A stretch of DNA of 32,472 nucleotides from JBDREA01 sp043820265 (GTDB lineage: Archaea > Altiarchaeota > Altiarchaeia > IMC4 > JBDREA01), in the NCBI GenBank assembly GCA_043820265.1, contig JBDREA010000051.1, positions 1-32,472 of the forward strand. Reading direction: 5' to 3'. Position numbers and translations under genes: made by a program. Positions 22,615 to 32,220 of the stretch are shown piece by piece (positions within the stretch are counted from its first letter, which is position 1; the number at the start of each line of letters is the position of its first letter). The notes under the pieces were generated by a model. That model did not search any database and was not told where the DNA came from. It was given only the letters and a program-made list of their open reading frames with translations.

Positions 22615-22722
22615 ATCGCCGTAGGCGATGACGATGTGGGCGACCTCGAAATCTGCGGGATTTCGGGTCCACAGAAACCATTAGGTTTCTGATGGAGACG
22701 AATGTCTCGCATCCACAGCGGC
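22615..22722 (-). repeat. Minimal tRNA-Phe head with a hairpin run (copy 4)
   Basis: Only GCCGCTGT (22722-22715) of the tRNA remains. It is followed by hairpins at 22695-22708, 22672-22691, 22642-22669 and 22614-22630 before the head of copy 3 begins. The short tRNA match would be weak alone, but the regular chaining with the other copies supports it. Confidence 0.55.
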
Positions 22723-22737
22723 ATAATCAGTAAATTG

Positions 22738-22998
22738 TTATTCTATCAGTTCAGCTTCCGTCCCCAGTGCTTGACCTGGGAGTCCTTTTTCGAAGCGGGC
22801 GATTATTGCGCCTTTTCGGCCGTGGACGCGGGTTACTTTTCCTTCGATCTTGTTTCCGCCCGGTGTGGTCCAGACGACTTTTTTTCCGTCGAGTTTGGCT
22901 GCTGCTTCTTTGTCTTTGACGCCTTCCACTTTGAGTATGATCTGGTTTGTGGTTTGGGTTCGTTGGCCGCTTCGGTAGTTGACTATTTGTGCTTTCAT
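22738..22998 (-). CDS. rpl35ae: Ribosomal protein L35Ae
   Basis: This 86-residue large-subunit protein is found in archaea and eukaryotes. The pattern MKAQIVNYRSGQRTQTTNQI, GKKVVWTTPGGNKIEGKV and GRKGAIIARFEKGLPGQALG is typical and complete. It lies between ileS and the tRNA-Phe region on the same strand, so the translation genes here may share a transcript. Confidence 0.93.
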   Translation of the reverse strand: MKAQIVNYRSGQRTQTTNQIILKVEGVKDKEAAAKLDGKKVVWTTPGGNKIEGKVTRVHGRKGAIIARFEKGLPGQALGTEAELIE

Positions 22999-23041
22999 CG
23001 TGGGATATACTGTTGTTTTTGTAGTATATAAGATTTGTGTT

Positions 23042-26000
23042 TCACGGTTTTTGGAAGGCGACGGATATTTTTGTGCCTTCGAAGCTGAATTCCGAGCCTT
23101 CAGGTATTGTTTTCTTGAGTTGGATTTCTTTGGCTCGGACTTCGGTTTTTATGAGTTCGCCAAATTCCTTAATCATTTCGCATGTTTTTTCGTTTTCTGA
23201 GAGGAAAACAGTTATCTCTTCGAGTTCTTCTAGGTCTTCTTTTTTTCTGAGTTCCTGGATTTGTCTGATGACGTCTCTGGCCAATGCTTCTCTTAGGAGA
23301 GAGTCGCTTCGCACCGCGTCTATAAAGGCCATTCCAGTGCCTGTCTGGGTTTGAAATTCTGCTGCCATGTATTTTTCTGGCACTTCCAGTCTGATGTCTG
23401 CTACCATTTCAGCTGTGATTTCGTGCCCTTCTATCTTAATTGTTTTTCCGGAGTCGAATGATTCTTTTATTTTTTGGCTGTTTTTTCGTATCAGATCTGC
23501 TATCTGGTTGGCTTTGCTTTTGAATTCTTTTCCAAGAACCTTGAAGTTGGGGGAAGCTTTGTATTTGACTCCGGGGAGTTCTTTTTTGTAGAGGACTTCT
23601 TTCGTATTAAGTTGTTTGGCTATCACCAAAGAAAGGTTTTCTGCTGCCGATTTTACGTTTGCGTCACCTGTGATGGTTACTTGAGCGATTGGGTGTCTCA
23701 GCTTTATTTTCGCCTCCTGTCTGCAGTTACTTCCCGCCTCGAATATTTTCCTTGCTATATCCATTTCCATCTCCAGTTGTTCGTTGATGTTTTGTGGAGT
23801 TGGCCATCTTTGCAGGTGGATGCTTGGTTCGATTCCTTCGGTTTCTAGGATGTTTTTGTAAATCTCTTCTGCTACAAAGGGCGTTAGGGGAGCTAGTAGG
23901 CGGCAGAGAATTGAAAAAACTTCTTGGAGTGTTTTATAGGCTGCCTCCTTGCTTGGGTGCATTTTTTCGATTTCGTCTGAGAGCCACAGTCTGTCGCGTA
24001 TGAGTTTGATGTACCAGCGTGAAAGGTCTTCTGTTATGAACTCGTTTAAGTGGCTTATGGCGTGGTGGTAGTTATGGGAGTCTAGGTCTGATGTCACTTT
24101 CAACGTGATCGAGTTCGCCTTGGAAATGATCCATTTGTCTTCTACTTGGAGTGTTAAATTTCGGTTTTTAAACCATTCGGTTGACAGATTGTCTAGGACC
24201 ATGTATCTGGTTGTGAATTCATAGCAATTCCAGAGCGTGCGGAGCATGGGGATGACCTGCTCCTTCATGCTTTCTTCTCCGAATCTTTTTGAGTTCCAGG
24301 GGGCTGTGGCGCACATTTGTAGTCTTACGGCATCGGCTCCGACCGAGTTGAAAAGGCCCCATGGGTCAAGTATGTTTTGGTTGCTTTTGCTCATCTTTTC
24401 CCCTTTGTCGTCGACGAGCAGGCCTCCGACTACTACGTTCTTGTATGCTGGTTTGTCAAAGAGGATTGTTGATAGGACCAGCAGGGTGTAGAACCAACCC
24501 CTGGTTTGGTCTGTGGCTTCGCTTATGAAATCATATGGGAACTGTTGTTCGAATATTTCTTTGTTTTCGAATGGGTAGTGGTATTGGGCGAATGTCGCAG
24601 CTCCGGAATCATACCAGCAATCGATGACGAATGGCAGGCGGGTCATCTCGCTTCCGCACTTGCATTTGATTTTTACTTTGTCTACGTGGGGCCTGTGGAG
24701 GTCGAGTTCTTCGATTTTTGATGTTGCCTTGCTCTTTAGTTCTTCGATTGATCCTATGAACTCAATTTCTTCGCATTTTTCGCATTTCCAAATCGGTAGG
24801 GGAGTGCCCCAGAACCGGTTTCGGGAAAGCGCCCAGTCGCGCGCGCCTTCCAGCCATTTGCCGAATCTCCCATCTTGCATGTGCTGGGGGTACCAGTTGA
24901 TGAGTTTGTTGTTTTTTTGGAGGTTTTCCGTGTAGGCTGTGACTTTGATGAACCATGATTTTAGAGCATAGTATATAAGCGGTGAATCGCATCGCCAGCA
25001 GTAAGGATAGTCGTGTTCGTATGGGAATGTGGTTATTAGTTTTCCTTGGGCTTCAAGTTGTTCTACTATGAGTTCGTCTGTATCTTTTACGAATTTTCCC
25101 GCAAGTATTGGGATGTCGTCTGTGAATTTTCCGTCTTCGTCAACAGGATTTATGAGGGGCAGATTGTTTTTCAGCCCTACATTGTAGTCGTCTTCTCCGA
25201 AGGCTGGTGCAATGTGTACGACTCCTGTTCCGTCTTCCAGGGTCACGAAGTCTCCTGTAACGATTTTCCAGGCTGGTTTTTCGACTTTTTCCTTGAAATA
25301 TGGAAAAAGTGGTTCGTATTCTTTTCCTTTGAGTTCTTTTCCTTTGAACACCTTGAGGAGCTCGTAGTCTTTGAACAATCCTTCAACTAATGCTTCAGCC
25401 ATTAGGTATTTTTCCCCCCCCTTTACTTCAAACAATGCATAATCGAACTCTGGATGCACTGCGAGAGCCACGTTGCTCGGGAGGGTCCAGGGGGTTGTTG
25501 TCCATGCGAGAATCGAGTAATCTTCATCTATAACATCGAATTTGACGACGACTGTTTTTTCTTTGATTTTTTTGTACCCCAGTGCGACTTCATGTGTTGA
25601 GAGGGGTGTTCCGCAACGTGGGCAATAGGGTGTGACTTTATACCCCTCGTATAGGAGGTCTTTTTTGTATAGTTCCTTGAGGCTCCACCACACAGATTCG
25701 ATGTAGCTGTTTGTCATTGTGACATACGGATCCTGCATATCTACCCAGTACGCCATTCTTTCTGTGAGGTTGTCCCAGTCTTTTATGTATTTGAAGACGC
25801 TTTGGCGGCATTCTTCTATGAATTTGTCGAGTCCGAAGTTTAGGATCTCCTTTTTCGAGTTGAGCTTCAGTTTTTTTTTCGACTTGGACTTCAACGGGTA
25901 ATCCGTGGCAGTCCCATCCGGCTTTTCTTGGAACTGATTTTCCTTGCATGAAATTGTATCTTAATACAAGGTCCTTGAACACTCTCACTTCTACGTGGTG

Positions 26001-26165
26001 TAATGCGGGCGGTGCGTTGGCTGTGGGGGGTCCTTCAAGAAATGAGAATATTTCTGCTTTTCTTGGGAAAATTGTTTTTTCGGTGATTTTTTCCTTCTTC
26101 CAGTAATACAATATCTTCCCCTCAAGTTTGGGTGCATCATATGGTCCTGCGGGTCTTATCTTCAA
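23042..26165 (-). CDS. ileS: Isoleucyl-tRNA synthetase, reading frame broken at an A9 run
   Basis: IleRS charges tRNA-Ile. The N-terminal frame carries FSFLEGPPTANAPPALHHVE (the HIGH equivalent, archaeal/eukaryotic form) and KAGWDCHGLPVEVQVEKK. The second frame continues KLKLNSKKEILNFGLDKFIE through the editing domain (TTPWTLPSNVALAV), GWFYTLLVLSTILF, DDKGEKMSKSNQNI (KMSKS) and the anticodon-binding domain to 23042. The frames meet at a T9 run (25871-25879), and removing one base gives a normal protein of about 1,040 residues. Cys pairs CPRC and CEKC suggest zinc sites. I place the start at TTG 26165, four bases after AGGTGAT (26176-26170). GTG 26174 is an alternative. Confidence 0.9.
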
Positions 26166-26174
26166 ATAGATCAC

Positions 26175-27311
26175 CTATTCTTCTTCGTCTTCTAATGAAA
26201 CTAATCCTTCGTCTGAGTTCGGCCAGCAGCAGCAGTAAGGTTTTGCCTGCTCTGCTTTGCAATAGGTCCTTGAATTGCTGGGGTGGACTTCGCCTTTTAT
26301 GTCGCAAGTGGATAGCCTTTTTCTGCATTGGCCTCCGGAGTATCCCTCTATGAGACATATGTCATTGCAGTCCTCTGGATCAGTTGGTATGGATGTGGTT
26401 GATGATGTGATGATTACTGATGAGGTGATGGTAGGCAGGGTTGTGAATGGTAAGGATGTTGTGGATGTGGTTTTTGTCGCGTCGAGTTCTAATGTTATCT
26501 GTTTTTTCCATTCTTTTGCTTCTCGTAGGTTTGACGAATACTTTTCAAACAGTTCCCAGTCGCGTTCTGTGGCTGAATCTCCGCTGTCGATATAATCATA
26601 GAGCATCTGAGCAGATATCCTGTTGTGTGATATGTATTTTGCTAAAGCTTCAACAGAACTATATGCTTGTGGGGGGCATGAGGTTATGGATGAGGTGATA
26701 TTTATCCCCTGTAGATCCACGTTATAGGTTTTCATCAACTCTGAGAGGTTTTGGAGAGCCAATCTATCTCCGATTGATTCCTCAATCCAGGCGGTGGCAA
26801 CAAGTGGGAGTATTTTTATGTTTTCGTTGAATCTTGATTCTTCTGCCTTTATTTCCGATATGCATTCGTCAATTGAGGATTCGTTTGTAAATTCTATTAT
26901 GAGAGTGAAGTTGTCAGTTTCTGATGATTCTTCGGGAAGGGATGTTGTAGTGGATGTTTTTATGGCACCGACTGTTGTCGTTGTCCTGGTAGGCCTTTCA
27001 ATTTGAGCTTCTTTGTGTTGAAGGTATACACCCCCTGCAAAAACGATTAGGATTAATAGGAGGGCTAAATGTTCTTTTTTTATTTTTCCCCTTTTTATTT
27101 GATTATTTGAAGAGTCTGCGCCAGGAGATGTTGGCTTTGCTTGGGAGGGTTTTTCTTTTGAATCTTCTTTCTGGTTTTTTTTAGGAGTCTCATCTTTCTT
27201 GCTCTGGGAAAAATCTGTTTCTGCGGGAGGCAAATCCTGAAAGGTGTCTGTTAATTCGTCTTTTTCATCGAGGAGTATCTCTTCAGGTTCTTCTTCAGCC
27301 TTCTTTTCCAT
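26175..27311 (-). CDS. Membrane protein with Thr-rich linkers and a Cys-rich C-terminal domain
   Basis: Residues 1-78 are charged and probably cytosolic. One membrane segment (about 80-98, LALLLILIVFAGGVYL) is followed by a Thr-rich linker, a helical domain (about 135-275), and a second Thr/Ser-rich linker. The final domain holds eight cysteines spaced C-x3-C-x9-C-x6-C-x14-C-x8-CCC, starting ECNDIC-like at DCNDICLIEGYSGGQC and ending YCCCW. The pattern recalls small disulfide-rich, defensin-like folds. This part should lie outside the cell. The stop is directly followed by ileS. Confidence 0.65.
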   Translation of the reverse strand: MEKKAEEEPEEILLDEKDELTDTFQDLPPAETDFSQSKKDETPKKNQKEDSKEKPSQAKPTSPGADSSNNQIKRGKIKKEHLALLLILIVFAGGVYLQHKEAQIERPTRTTTTVGAIKTSTTTSLPEESSETDNFTLIIEFTNESSIDECISEIKAEESRFNENIKILPLVATAWIEESIGDRLALQNLSELMKTYNVDLQGINITSSITSCPPQAYSSVEALAKYISHNRISAQMLYDYIDSGDSATERDWELFEKYSSNLREAKEWKKQITLELDATKTTSTTSLPFTTLPTITSSVIITSSTTSIPTDPEDCNDICLIEGYSGGQCRKRLSTCDIKGEVHPSNSRTYCKAEQAKPYCCCWPNSDEGLVSLEDEEE

Positions 27312-27321
27312 TGTTGCCTTT

Positions 27322-27897
27322 TCAGTACTCTATTCCCCTTCGGCCATATGTTCCCTTTACAAAGGGGTGCTTTATCTTTTTCATCTCAGTTACCAGGTCA
27401 GCTACGTTGATTATCTCTTTTGGCGCGCCAAAACCCGTCAGTATCAATTCAGTGGACTTGTGTTTTCCCTTGATTAGTGAGATAACATCTTTAGAGGACA
27501 CCAACTTATTTGCCAATGCCACGTTCACTTCGTCGAGTATTACGATATCGTATATGCTGGATTTGGCCGCTCGGCCCGCGTATGTGAGAGCTTCTTTTGC
27601 TTTTTCTTCTTCTTCGTCTCGGCTCATGAAACAGTCCCGGCAGTTCCCGCATGAATTTTGTCTGCCTGACTTAAATAGTTCGGAGTAAGTACATGGTTTT
27701 CCAAATTGTATTATCTCCAGGTTTGGTGCTGACTTGGCTGCTTCAAGTTCCCCTAAAAAGTTACATCCCTTCATGAACTGGACCATCAAAACATTGAAGC
27801 CGTGGCCTGCGGCCCTAAAAGCAAGACCGAGTGATGCTGTAGTCTTTCCTTTTCCATCCCCAGTATATACTTGGACAAGGCCTAGATCCTCTTTCAT
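27322..27897 (-). CDS. cobO: Cob(I)alamin adenosyltransferase (CobA/CobO/BtuR type)
   Basis: The enzyme transfers adenosyl from ATP to cob(I)alamin, making coenzyme B12. The P-loop VYTGDGKGKTTASLGLAFRA (residues about 9-28), VLMVQFMKG, DIVILDEVNVAL and ELILTGFGAP are characteristic. Four extra cysteines (CTYSEL, CGNCRDC) resemble the variant found in archaea. It precedes the B12-dependent nrdJ in reverse order on the same strand, supplying its cofactor. Confidence 0.93.
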   Translation of the reverse strand: MKEDLGLVQVYTGDGKGKTTASLGLAFRAAGHGFNVLMVQFMKGCNFLGELEAAKSAPNLEIIQFGKPCTYSELFKSGRQNSCGNCRDCFMSRDEEEEKAKEALTYAGRAAKSSIYDIVILDEVNVALANKLVSSKDVISLIKGKHKSTELILTGFGAPKEIINVADLVTEMKKIKHPFVKGTYGRRGIEY

Positions 27898-27923
27898 CTT
27901 AAATTTTTATGCTCGTTGATATC

Positions 27924-30122
27924 TCAGACACTGCAGGCAGAGTAACCGCATTTTTGACATGTTACGCATCCCTCGGAGAAATTCAGTTTGCTTTTGCATT
28001 CGGGGCATATGCCTGTTTTTTTTGGGTTGGTTTCTGACTTGTTTGTTTCTTTTTTTCTTTTTTCTTCTTCTTTTTTGTTTCTGGTTGTCTCTAGGTTTAA
28101 GACTTGAAGGTCCCGAGATCCGTCACGGTAGATGGTTACGCCTTTGCATCCCAGTTTATAGGAAAGCAGGTATACGTCTTCTACGTCTTTTGTTGTGGCG
28201 GAGTTGGGGAAATTCACTGTCTTTGAGACGGCATTGTTTGTGTGTCTCTGAAAGGCGTCCTGTGTTTTAACGTGCCATATTGGGGAGATTTGGTGGCTTA
28301 TTTTACAGTAGCGTTTTATGATTTCTGGCACTTCGTGGAATCCTTCCAGGCTCCCTTGCTCTGCCACCCTAACAATCAATTCTTTGCTGTAAAACCCTCG
28401 TTTCTTGGCTATTTCTTCAAAATGTTTGTTGATGTATAAAAGCTGTTCTCCATCGAGTACGTGCTTGGTGAAGCATATAGCGAAGTTTGGCTCGATGCCG
28501 GATGAACAGTCGGCAATCATGCTGATTGTGCCTGTCGGAGCAATGGTTGTGCGTGTGGCATTTCGGACTCTGTCTTCTTTTTTTCCGGTGTCGTATACGC
28601 TTCCCTTGAATGCTGGGAATACTCCTCGTTTTCTTGCCAGTGTAACCGAGGCTTTTTTTGCTTCATCATCAATAAACTTCATAATCCGCCTGGCGATCTT
28701 TATTGCTTTTTCACTGTCATATGGGATCTCCATCTGCATTAGGAGATCTGCGTATCCCATAACCCCAAGACCGATTTTTCTTGTCTTTCTTGTTTGTTCT
28801 CCGATGATTGGGAGGGGGTAATGGTTCATGTCTATTACGTTGTCAAGGAAGTGCACGCCGCTCCACACTACTTCTTTCAGCTTTGCCCAATCGATTTTTC
28901 CGGCTCTCACCATCTGGGCGAGATTTATCGATGCAAGATTACAGCTTTCATAGGGTAAAAGTGGCTGTTCCCCGCACGGATTTGTGCTTTCAATTTCTCC
29001 GAGTTTTGGGGTGGGGTTGTCTTTGTTTAAGCGGTCAAGGAATACGATGCCTGGTTCTCCGTTTTTCCAGGCCATTGTCACGATTAAATCGAATATTTGG
29101 CGTGCTGGAATGGTTTTTATGACTTTTCTGTCGTAGGGGTTGCATAATCCAAACAGTTCGTTTTTTTCAGCGGCTTTCATGAATTTTTCTGTGATGCCGA
29201 CTGAGATGTTGAAGTTGGCTAGTATTCCCTCTTTTTCCTTTGCAGTTATGAATTCTAAGATATCAGGGTGGTCCACCCGTAGGATGCCCATGTTCGCTCC
29301 TCTCCGTTTGCCGCCTTGTTTTATGGTTTGGGTTGCTGCGTCAAAAACACCCATGAAGCTCAGTGGCCCGGAAGATACGCCTTTAGTCGATAGCACCATG
29401 TCGCCTTTGGGTCTAAGGCGGCTGAAATTAAACCCTGTTCCTCCTCCGCTTTTATGGATTAAGGCTGTGTTTTTGACTGCTTCGAAGATGGATTCCATGC
29501 TGTCTTCTACAGGTAAAACAAAGCAGGCTGAAAGCTGTTGAATCTTGTCTCCAGCATTCATTAGGGTTGGGCTGTTTGGGAGAAAATCTAGGAAGGCCAT
29601 CATCTCGTAGAATTCGTTTTCGGTTTTTTTCACGTTGGCTTTCTTGTCGTATTTTCTGTCGGCTTTGGCGATATTTTTAGCGACCCTTAAAAACATTTGC
29701 TCTGGAGTCTCGACTAGATTGCCTTCTTCGTCTTTTTTTAGATAACGCTTTTCCAGAACCTTGAGGGCGTTGGAGGAGAGGGTGGTTTGCGTTTTCTTCC
29801 CCTGCAAGATTATCTCTTTTTCTTCGCGTATTTCCTTGCGTTTTTCCCTGTAGAGGATGTAGGCTTTTGCAACCTCTGGATCCCCTTCTTGGATGAGCAC
29901 GCGTTCGACTATGTCTTGTATTTCCTCGATTGACGGGAGGTCTCCTGGTTGCACCTCTTCGTCGATTGCATCCACTACTAGGTCGGCAAGTTTTTTCGCT
30001 TGTATCCCGTCCTTTTTCCCTGTGGCCATGATGGCTTTTTGTATGGCTATCTCGATTCTTCCGACATCAAATGTTACCTCGGAGCCGTCTCTTTTTTTAA
30101 CTTTCCTTATTTTCGATCCCAT
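27924..30122 (-). CDS. nrdJ: Adenosylcobalamin-dependent (class II) ribonucleotide reductase NrdJ
   Basis: NrdJ reduces ribonucleotides to deoxyribonucleotides using a radical from coenzyme B12, with or without oxygen. An ATP cone (residues about 1-90) precedes the barrel with QQLSACFVLPVEDSMES (redox Cys), HKSGGGTGFNFSRLRP, the radical Cys loop STNPCGEQPLLPYESCNL, TIAPTGTISMIADCSSGIEP, and a C-terminal zinc motif CPECKSKL and CVTCQKCGYSACSV. GGTGA five bases before ATG 30122 makes this start better than GTG 30131. Cofactor supply is encoded next door by cobO. Confidence 0.95.
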   Translation of the reverse strand: MGSKIRKVKKRDGSEVTFDVGRIEIAIQKAIMATGKKDGIQAKKLADLVVDAIDEEVQPGDLPSIEEIQDIVERVLIQEGDPEVAKAYILYREKRKEIREEKEIILQGKKTQTTLSSNALKVLEKRYLKKDEEGNLVETPEQMFLRVAKNIAKADRKYDKKANVKKTENEFYEMMAFLDFLPNSPTLMNAGDKIQQLSACFVLPVEDSMESIFEAVKNTALIHKSGGGTGFNFSRLRPKGDMVLSTKGVSSGPLSFMGVFDAATQTIKQGGKRRGANMGILRVDHPDILEFITAKEKEGILANFNISVGITEKFMKAAEKNELFGLCNPYDRKVIKTIPARQIFDLIVTMAWKNGEPGIVFLDRLNKDNPTPKLGEIESTNPCGEQPLLPYESCNLASINLAQMVRAGKIDWAKLKEVVWSGVHFLDNVIDMNHYPLPIIGEQTRKTRKIGLGVMGYADLLMQMEIPYDSEKAIKIARRIMKFIDDEAKKASVTLARKRGVFPAFKGSVYDTGKKEDRVRNATRTTIAPTGTISMIADCSSGIEPNFAICFTKHVLDGEQLLYINKHFEEIAKKRGFYSKELIVRVAEQGSLEGFHEVPEIIKRYCKISHQISPIWHVKTQDAFQRHTNNAVSKTVNFPNSATTKDVEDVYLLSYKLGCKGVTIYRDGSRDLQVLNLETTRNKKEEEKRKKETNKSETNPKKTGICPECKSKLNFSEGCVTCQKCGYSACSV

Positions 30123-30208
30123 TTTTTTCACCCATAGGTGCGGTTAAATATGATGTTTTTAGCTGATTATGATTTTTGAACCAGACAGATAAGTTATTCA
30201 CACAACCA

Positions 30209-32104
30209 TTATTTATGTGGAGTTACTGAGAGGTGTTGGGCTGGGGTATTTTGCACTTTTCCCGTTAATAATTCAGATATTTCTTCTGGTTTTGCTTCAT
30301 CGGCCTTAAGTGTGAATCTTGAGATGCATCCTCCGTCAAGCATTTCATGAAATTGTGATTCTATTTCAAGCCTTTCGATTGTTGAGGTTTCTGCATCCAG
30401 TGGAAGTTGAAATGAGGGAGTGTATTGGAACCTTCCTGTTTTAGGATTTCTTTGGTAAATGTTGCCCATATCAAAATTCTGGCTGTCAATTTCTGCCATC
30501 CTTGCAGCCGTGGTTGTGCGGCTGCTTCCTGACAGAGAAAAGTTGAATCCAGTCTCGGTTTTATATTCCCTGACTATGTCGGCCAAATCAGAGATTATAG
30601 TTAAACCAAGTTTTTTTGCTGAAGGATCTTGATGCATGCCCGAGCCCGTAATTATCTTCACTGTCTCGCTCAAACCCAAAAAACTGAATACCATATATTG
30701 GTTTTCTGGATTGAAGTAGGGTTTTCTGCTTTTAGGTGGTTTTTGCCCTAGAAACGGCAGTAGATTGTTTTTGAGGTTAGATTCGTTTATATCCTTTTTT
30801 ATCAGTAGAGCAGCCTTCATGTTGGATGTGGATTTGGATATAAAAGAGAGAATTCTGCCTTCATCGCATTTGGCTTCCAGAGCCATTCGTGGCAGGTTGA
30901 GTGTTGCGACTTGTAGGATTCCGCCAGTCATTAGGGATCTTTCTGAGGGGGTGCGGTTCCTTGGTGCCAGAGGTATCAGATTTGTATCAGTTTGATAGGA
31001 AAATATCTTTGGTGTTTTTTTGTTGTGATAAATGTAGGAGGGTGACCCGAATTTTGCTGAAAGCTCTGTTAGCTTTAACCAGACATTACTCAGTGCGTGG
31101 GCTTGCCCCTTTTCTACGTGGATTTCCAATTGAGGGAAGGGGAAGGGTCGGCCCGCATAATCCCCTTTGATGAAGACTTCAGTTAGGGCAAGAAGAATTG
31201 ATTGGGCTTCTCCTTCGTAGTCCCCATAGCACAGCCTATCAGATATTTTTCCGGAAGGGACTACTGCAGGAACATTCGATAAGTACTCTGGGATTGTTAG
31301 ATTCAGGTTGATTGATGGGAACACGGTTTCTTTGCCGCCTACAGGATAGATCTGGCTTAGCTCATATATGAAAAGCTGTGCCAGCTGCTTGATTTCATCA
31401 TATTTTAGTCCGCGTACATAGGGGGCCAAGAATGCGTTGAAGAAGGGCAGACTTGATCCGCCAGAACAGTTTTTTTGGCTTGCAGAAAGTATACGTGCTG
31501 CTTGTAAAAAGGCTGCGTCGGGCTTTTTGGGGGGGCCTGCTACTGGGGAATATAGTCCTGATCCATCCACTTTTAATCCGTTTTTTAGAAAAAACCGTAG
31601 GTCGTGGCTGAATGCGAAGGGTCTTGTGGCAAAGAAGTTTAAGTCGTGTATGTGGATTCTCCCAGACATGTGTTGGTCAACGAGTTTTGGGGGTAGAAGG
31701 TGGACATAAGTATATTCTCGGGCTACCACATCCCCCATCAGATGATGCACTGTTTCTGGGTTGTGTTGTAGGCAGATGTTGTCTTTTATTCCCTGGGCTA
31801 TGAGCTTTTTGGTGTCATAAACGGGCATGCCCAGTCGAGTGTAGCGCATTCTGGCCGACTCGAACCCTTTTTCCAATAGTTTGACGTTTACGATTTCACG
31901 GATTAGGGGTGCTGTCAGATATTTTACGTTAAGTCGGCTTAGGTCCTTTTCTAGTTGGTCTGCGATTTTTTTGGCGTGGGCCCTGTCTATTCGGGTCTCC
32001 GTGACGAGGGAATCCTCTATCTTTTGTTTGTCGAAGGGTTCCAGGCGGTTGCTTGATGTGCGCACAAGCAATGGTTTTCTTGTTTTTTTCGTATTCTTTT
32101 TCAT
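30209..32104 (-). CDS. nrdD: Class III ribonucleotide reductase NrdD lacking the glycyl-radical C-terminus
   Basis: An ATP cone (residues about 12-100) is followed by segments typical of anaerobic NrdD: HLMGDVVAREYTYVHLLPP, HIHDLNFFATRPFAFSHDLR, SASQKNCSGGSSLPFFNAF, VFPSINLNLTIPEYL and LQVATLNLPRMALEA. The protein ends at residue 631 in NTPAQHLSVTPHK. In family members this point is followed by about 70 residues with a four-cysteine zinc site and the glycyl-radical R-V-x-G-Y motif, none of which is found here or in other frames before nrdJ. There is also no cysteine between residues 292 and 413. NrdJ downstream may make it dispensable. No nrdG activase is in the window. Confidence 0.85.
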   Translation of the reverse strand: MKKNTKKTRKPLLVRTSSNRLEPFDKQKIEDSLVTETRIDRAHAKKIADQLEKDLSRLNVKYLTAPLIREIVNVKLLEKGFESARMRYTRLGMPVYDTKKLIAQGIKDNICLQHNPETVHHLMGDVVAREYTYVHLLPPKLVDQHMSGRIHIHDLNFFATRPFAFSHDLRFFLKNGLKVDGSGLYSPVAGPPKKPDAAFLQAARILSASQKNCSGGSSLPFFNAFLAPYVRGLKYDEIKQLAQLFIYELSQIYPVGGKETVFPSINLNLTIPEYLSNVPAVVPSGKISDRLCYGDYEGEAQSILLALTEVFIKGDYAGRPFPFPQLEIHVEKGQAHALSNVWLKLTELSAKFGSPSYIYHNKKTPKIFSYQTDTNLIPLAPRNRTPSERSLMTGGILQVATLNLPRMALEAKCDEGRILSFISKSTSNMKAALLIKKDINESNLKNNLLPFLGQKPPKSRKPYFNPENQYMVFSFLGLSETVKIITGSGMHQDPSAKKLGLTIISDLADIVREYKTETGFNFSLSGSSRTTTAARMAEIDSQNFDMGNIYQRNPKTGRFQYTPSFQLPLDAETSTIERLEIESQFHEMLDGGCISRFTLKADEAKPEEISELLTGKVQNTPAQHLSVTPHK

Positions 32105-32220
32105 TGGCAGCCCAACCCGGGAATTTTTTTTCTGTGAAGTTCTGGGATTATCCTAAAAAAAACAAAATCTAGAGTTCATTAGACGATAGTGTTTTTTAGG
32201 GTTGGTTAGGATGTTTAATT

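Noticed and set aside
22224..22708. CRISPR array
   Set aside because: The hairpins differ in sequence and spacing, no constant repeat exists, and no cas gene is present.
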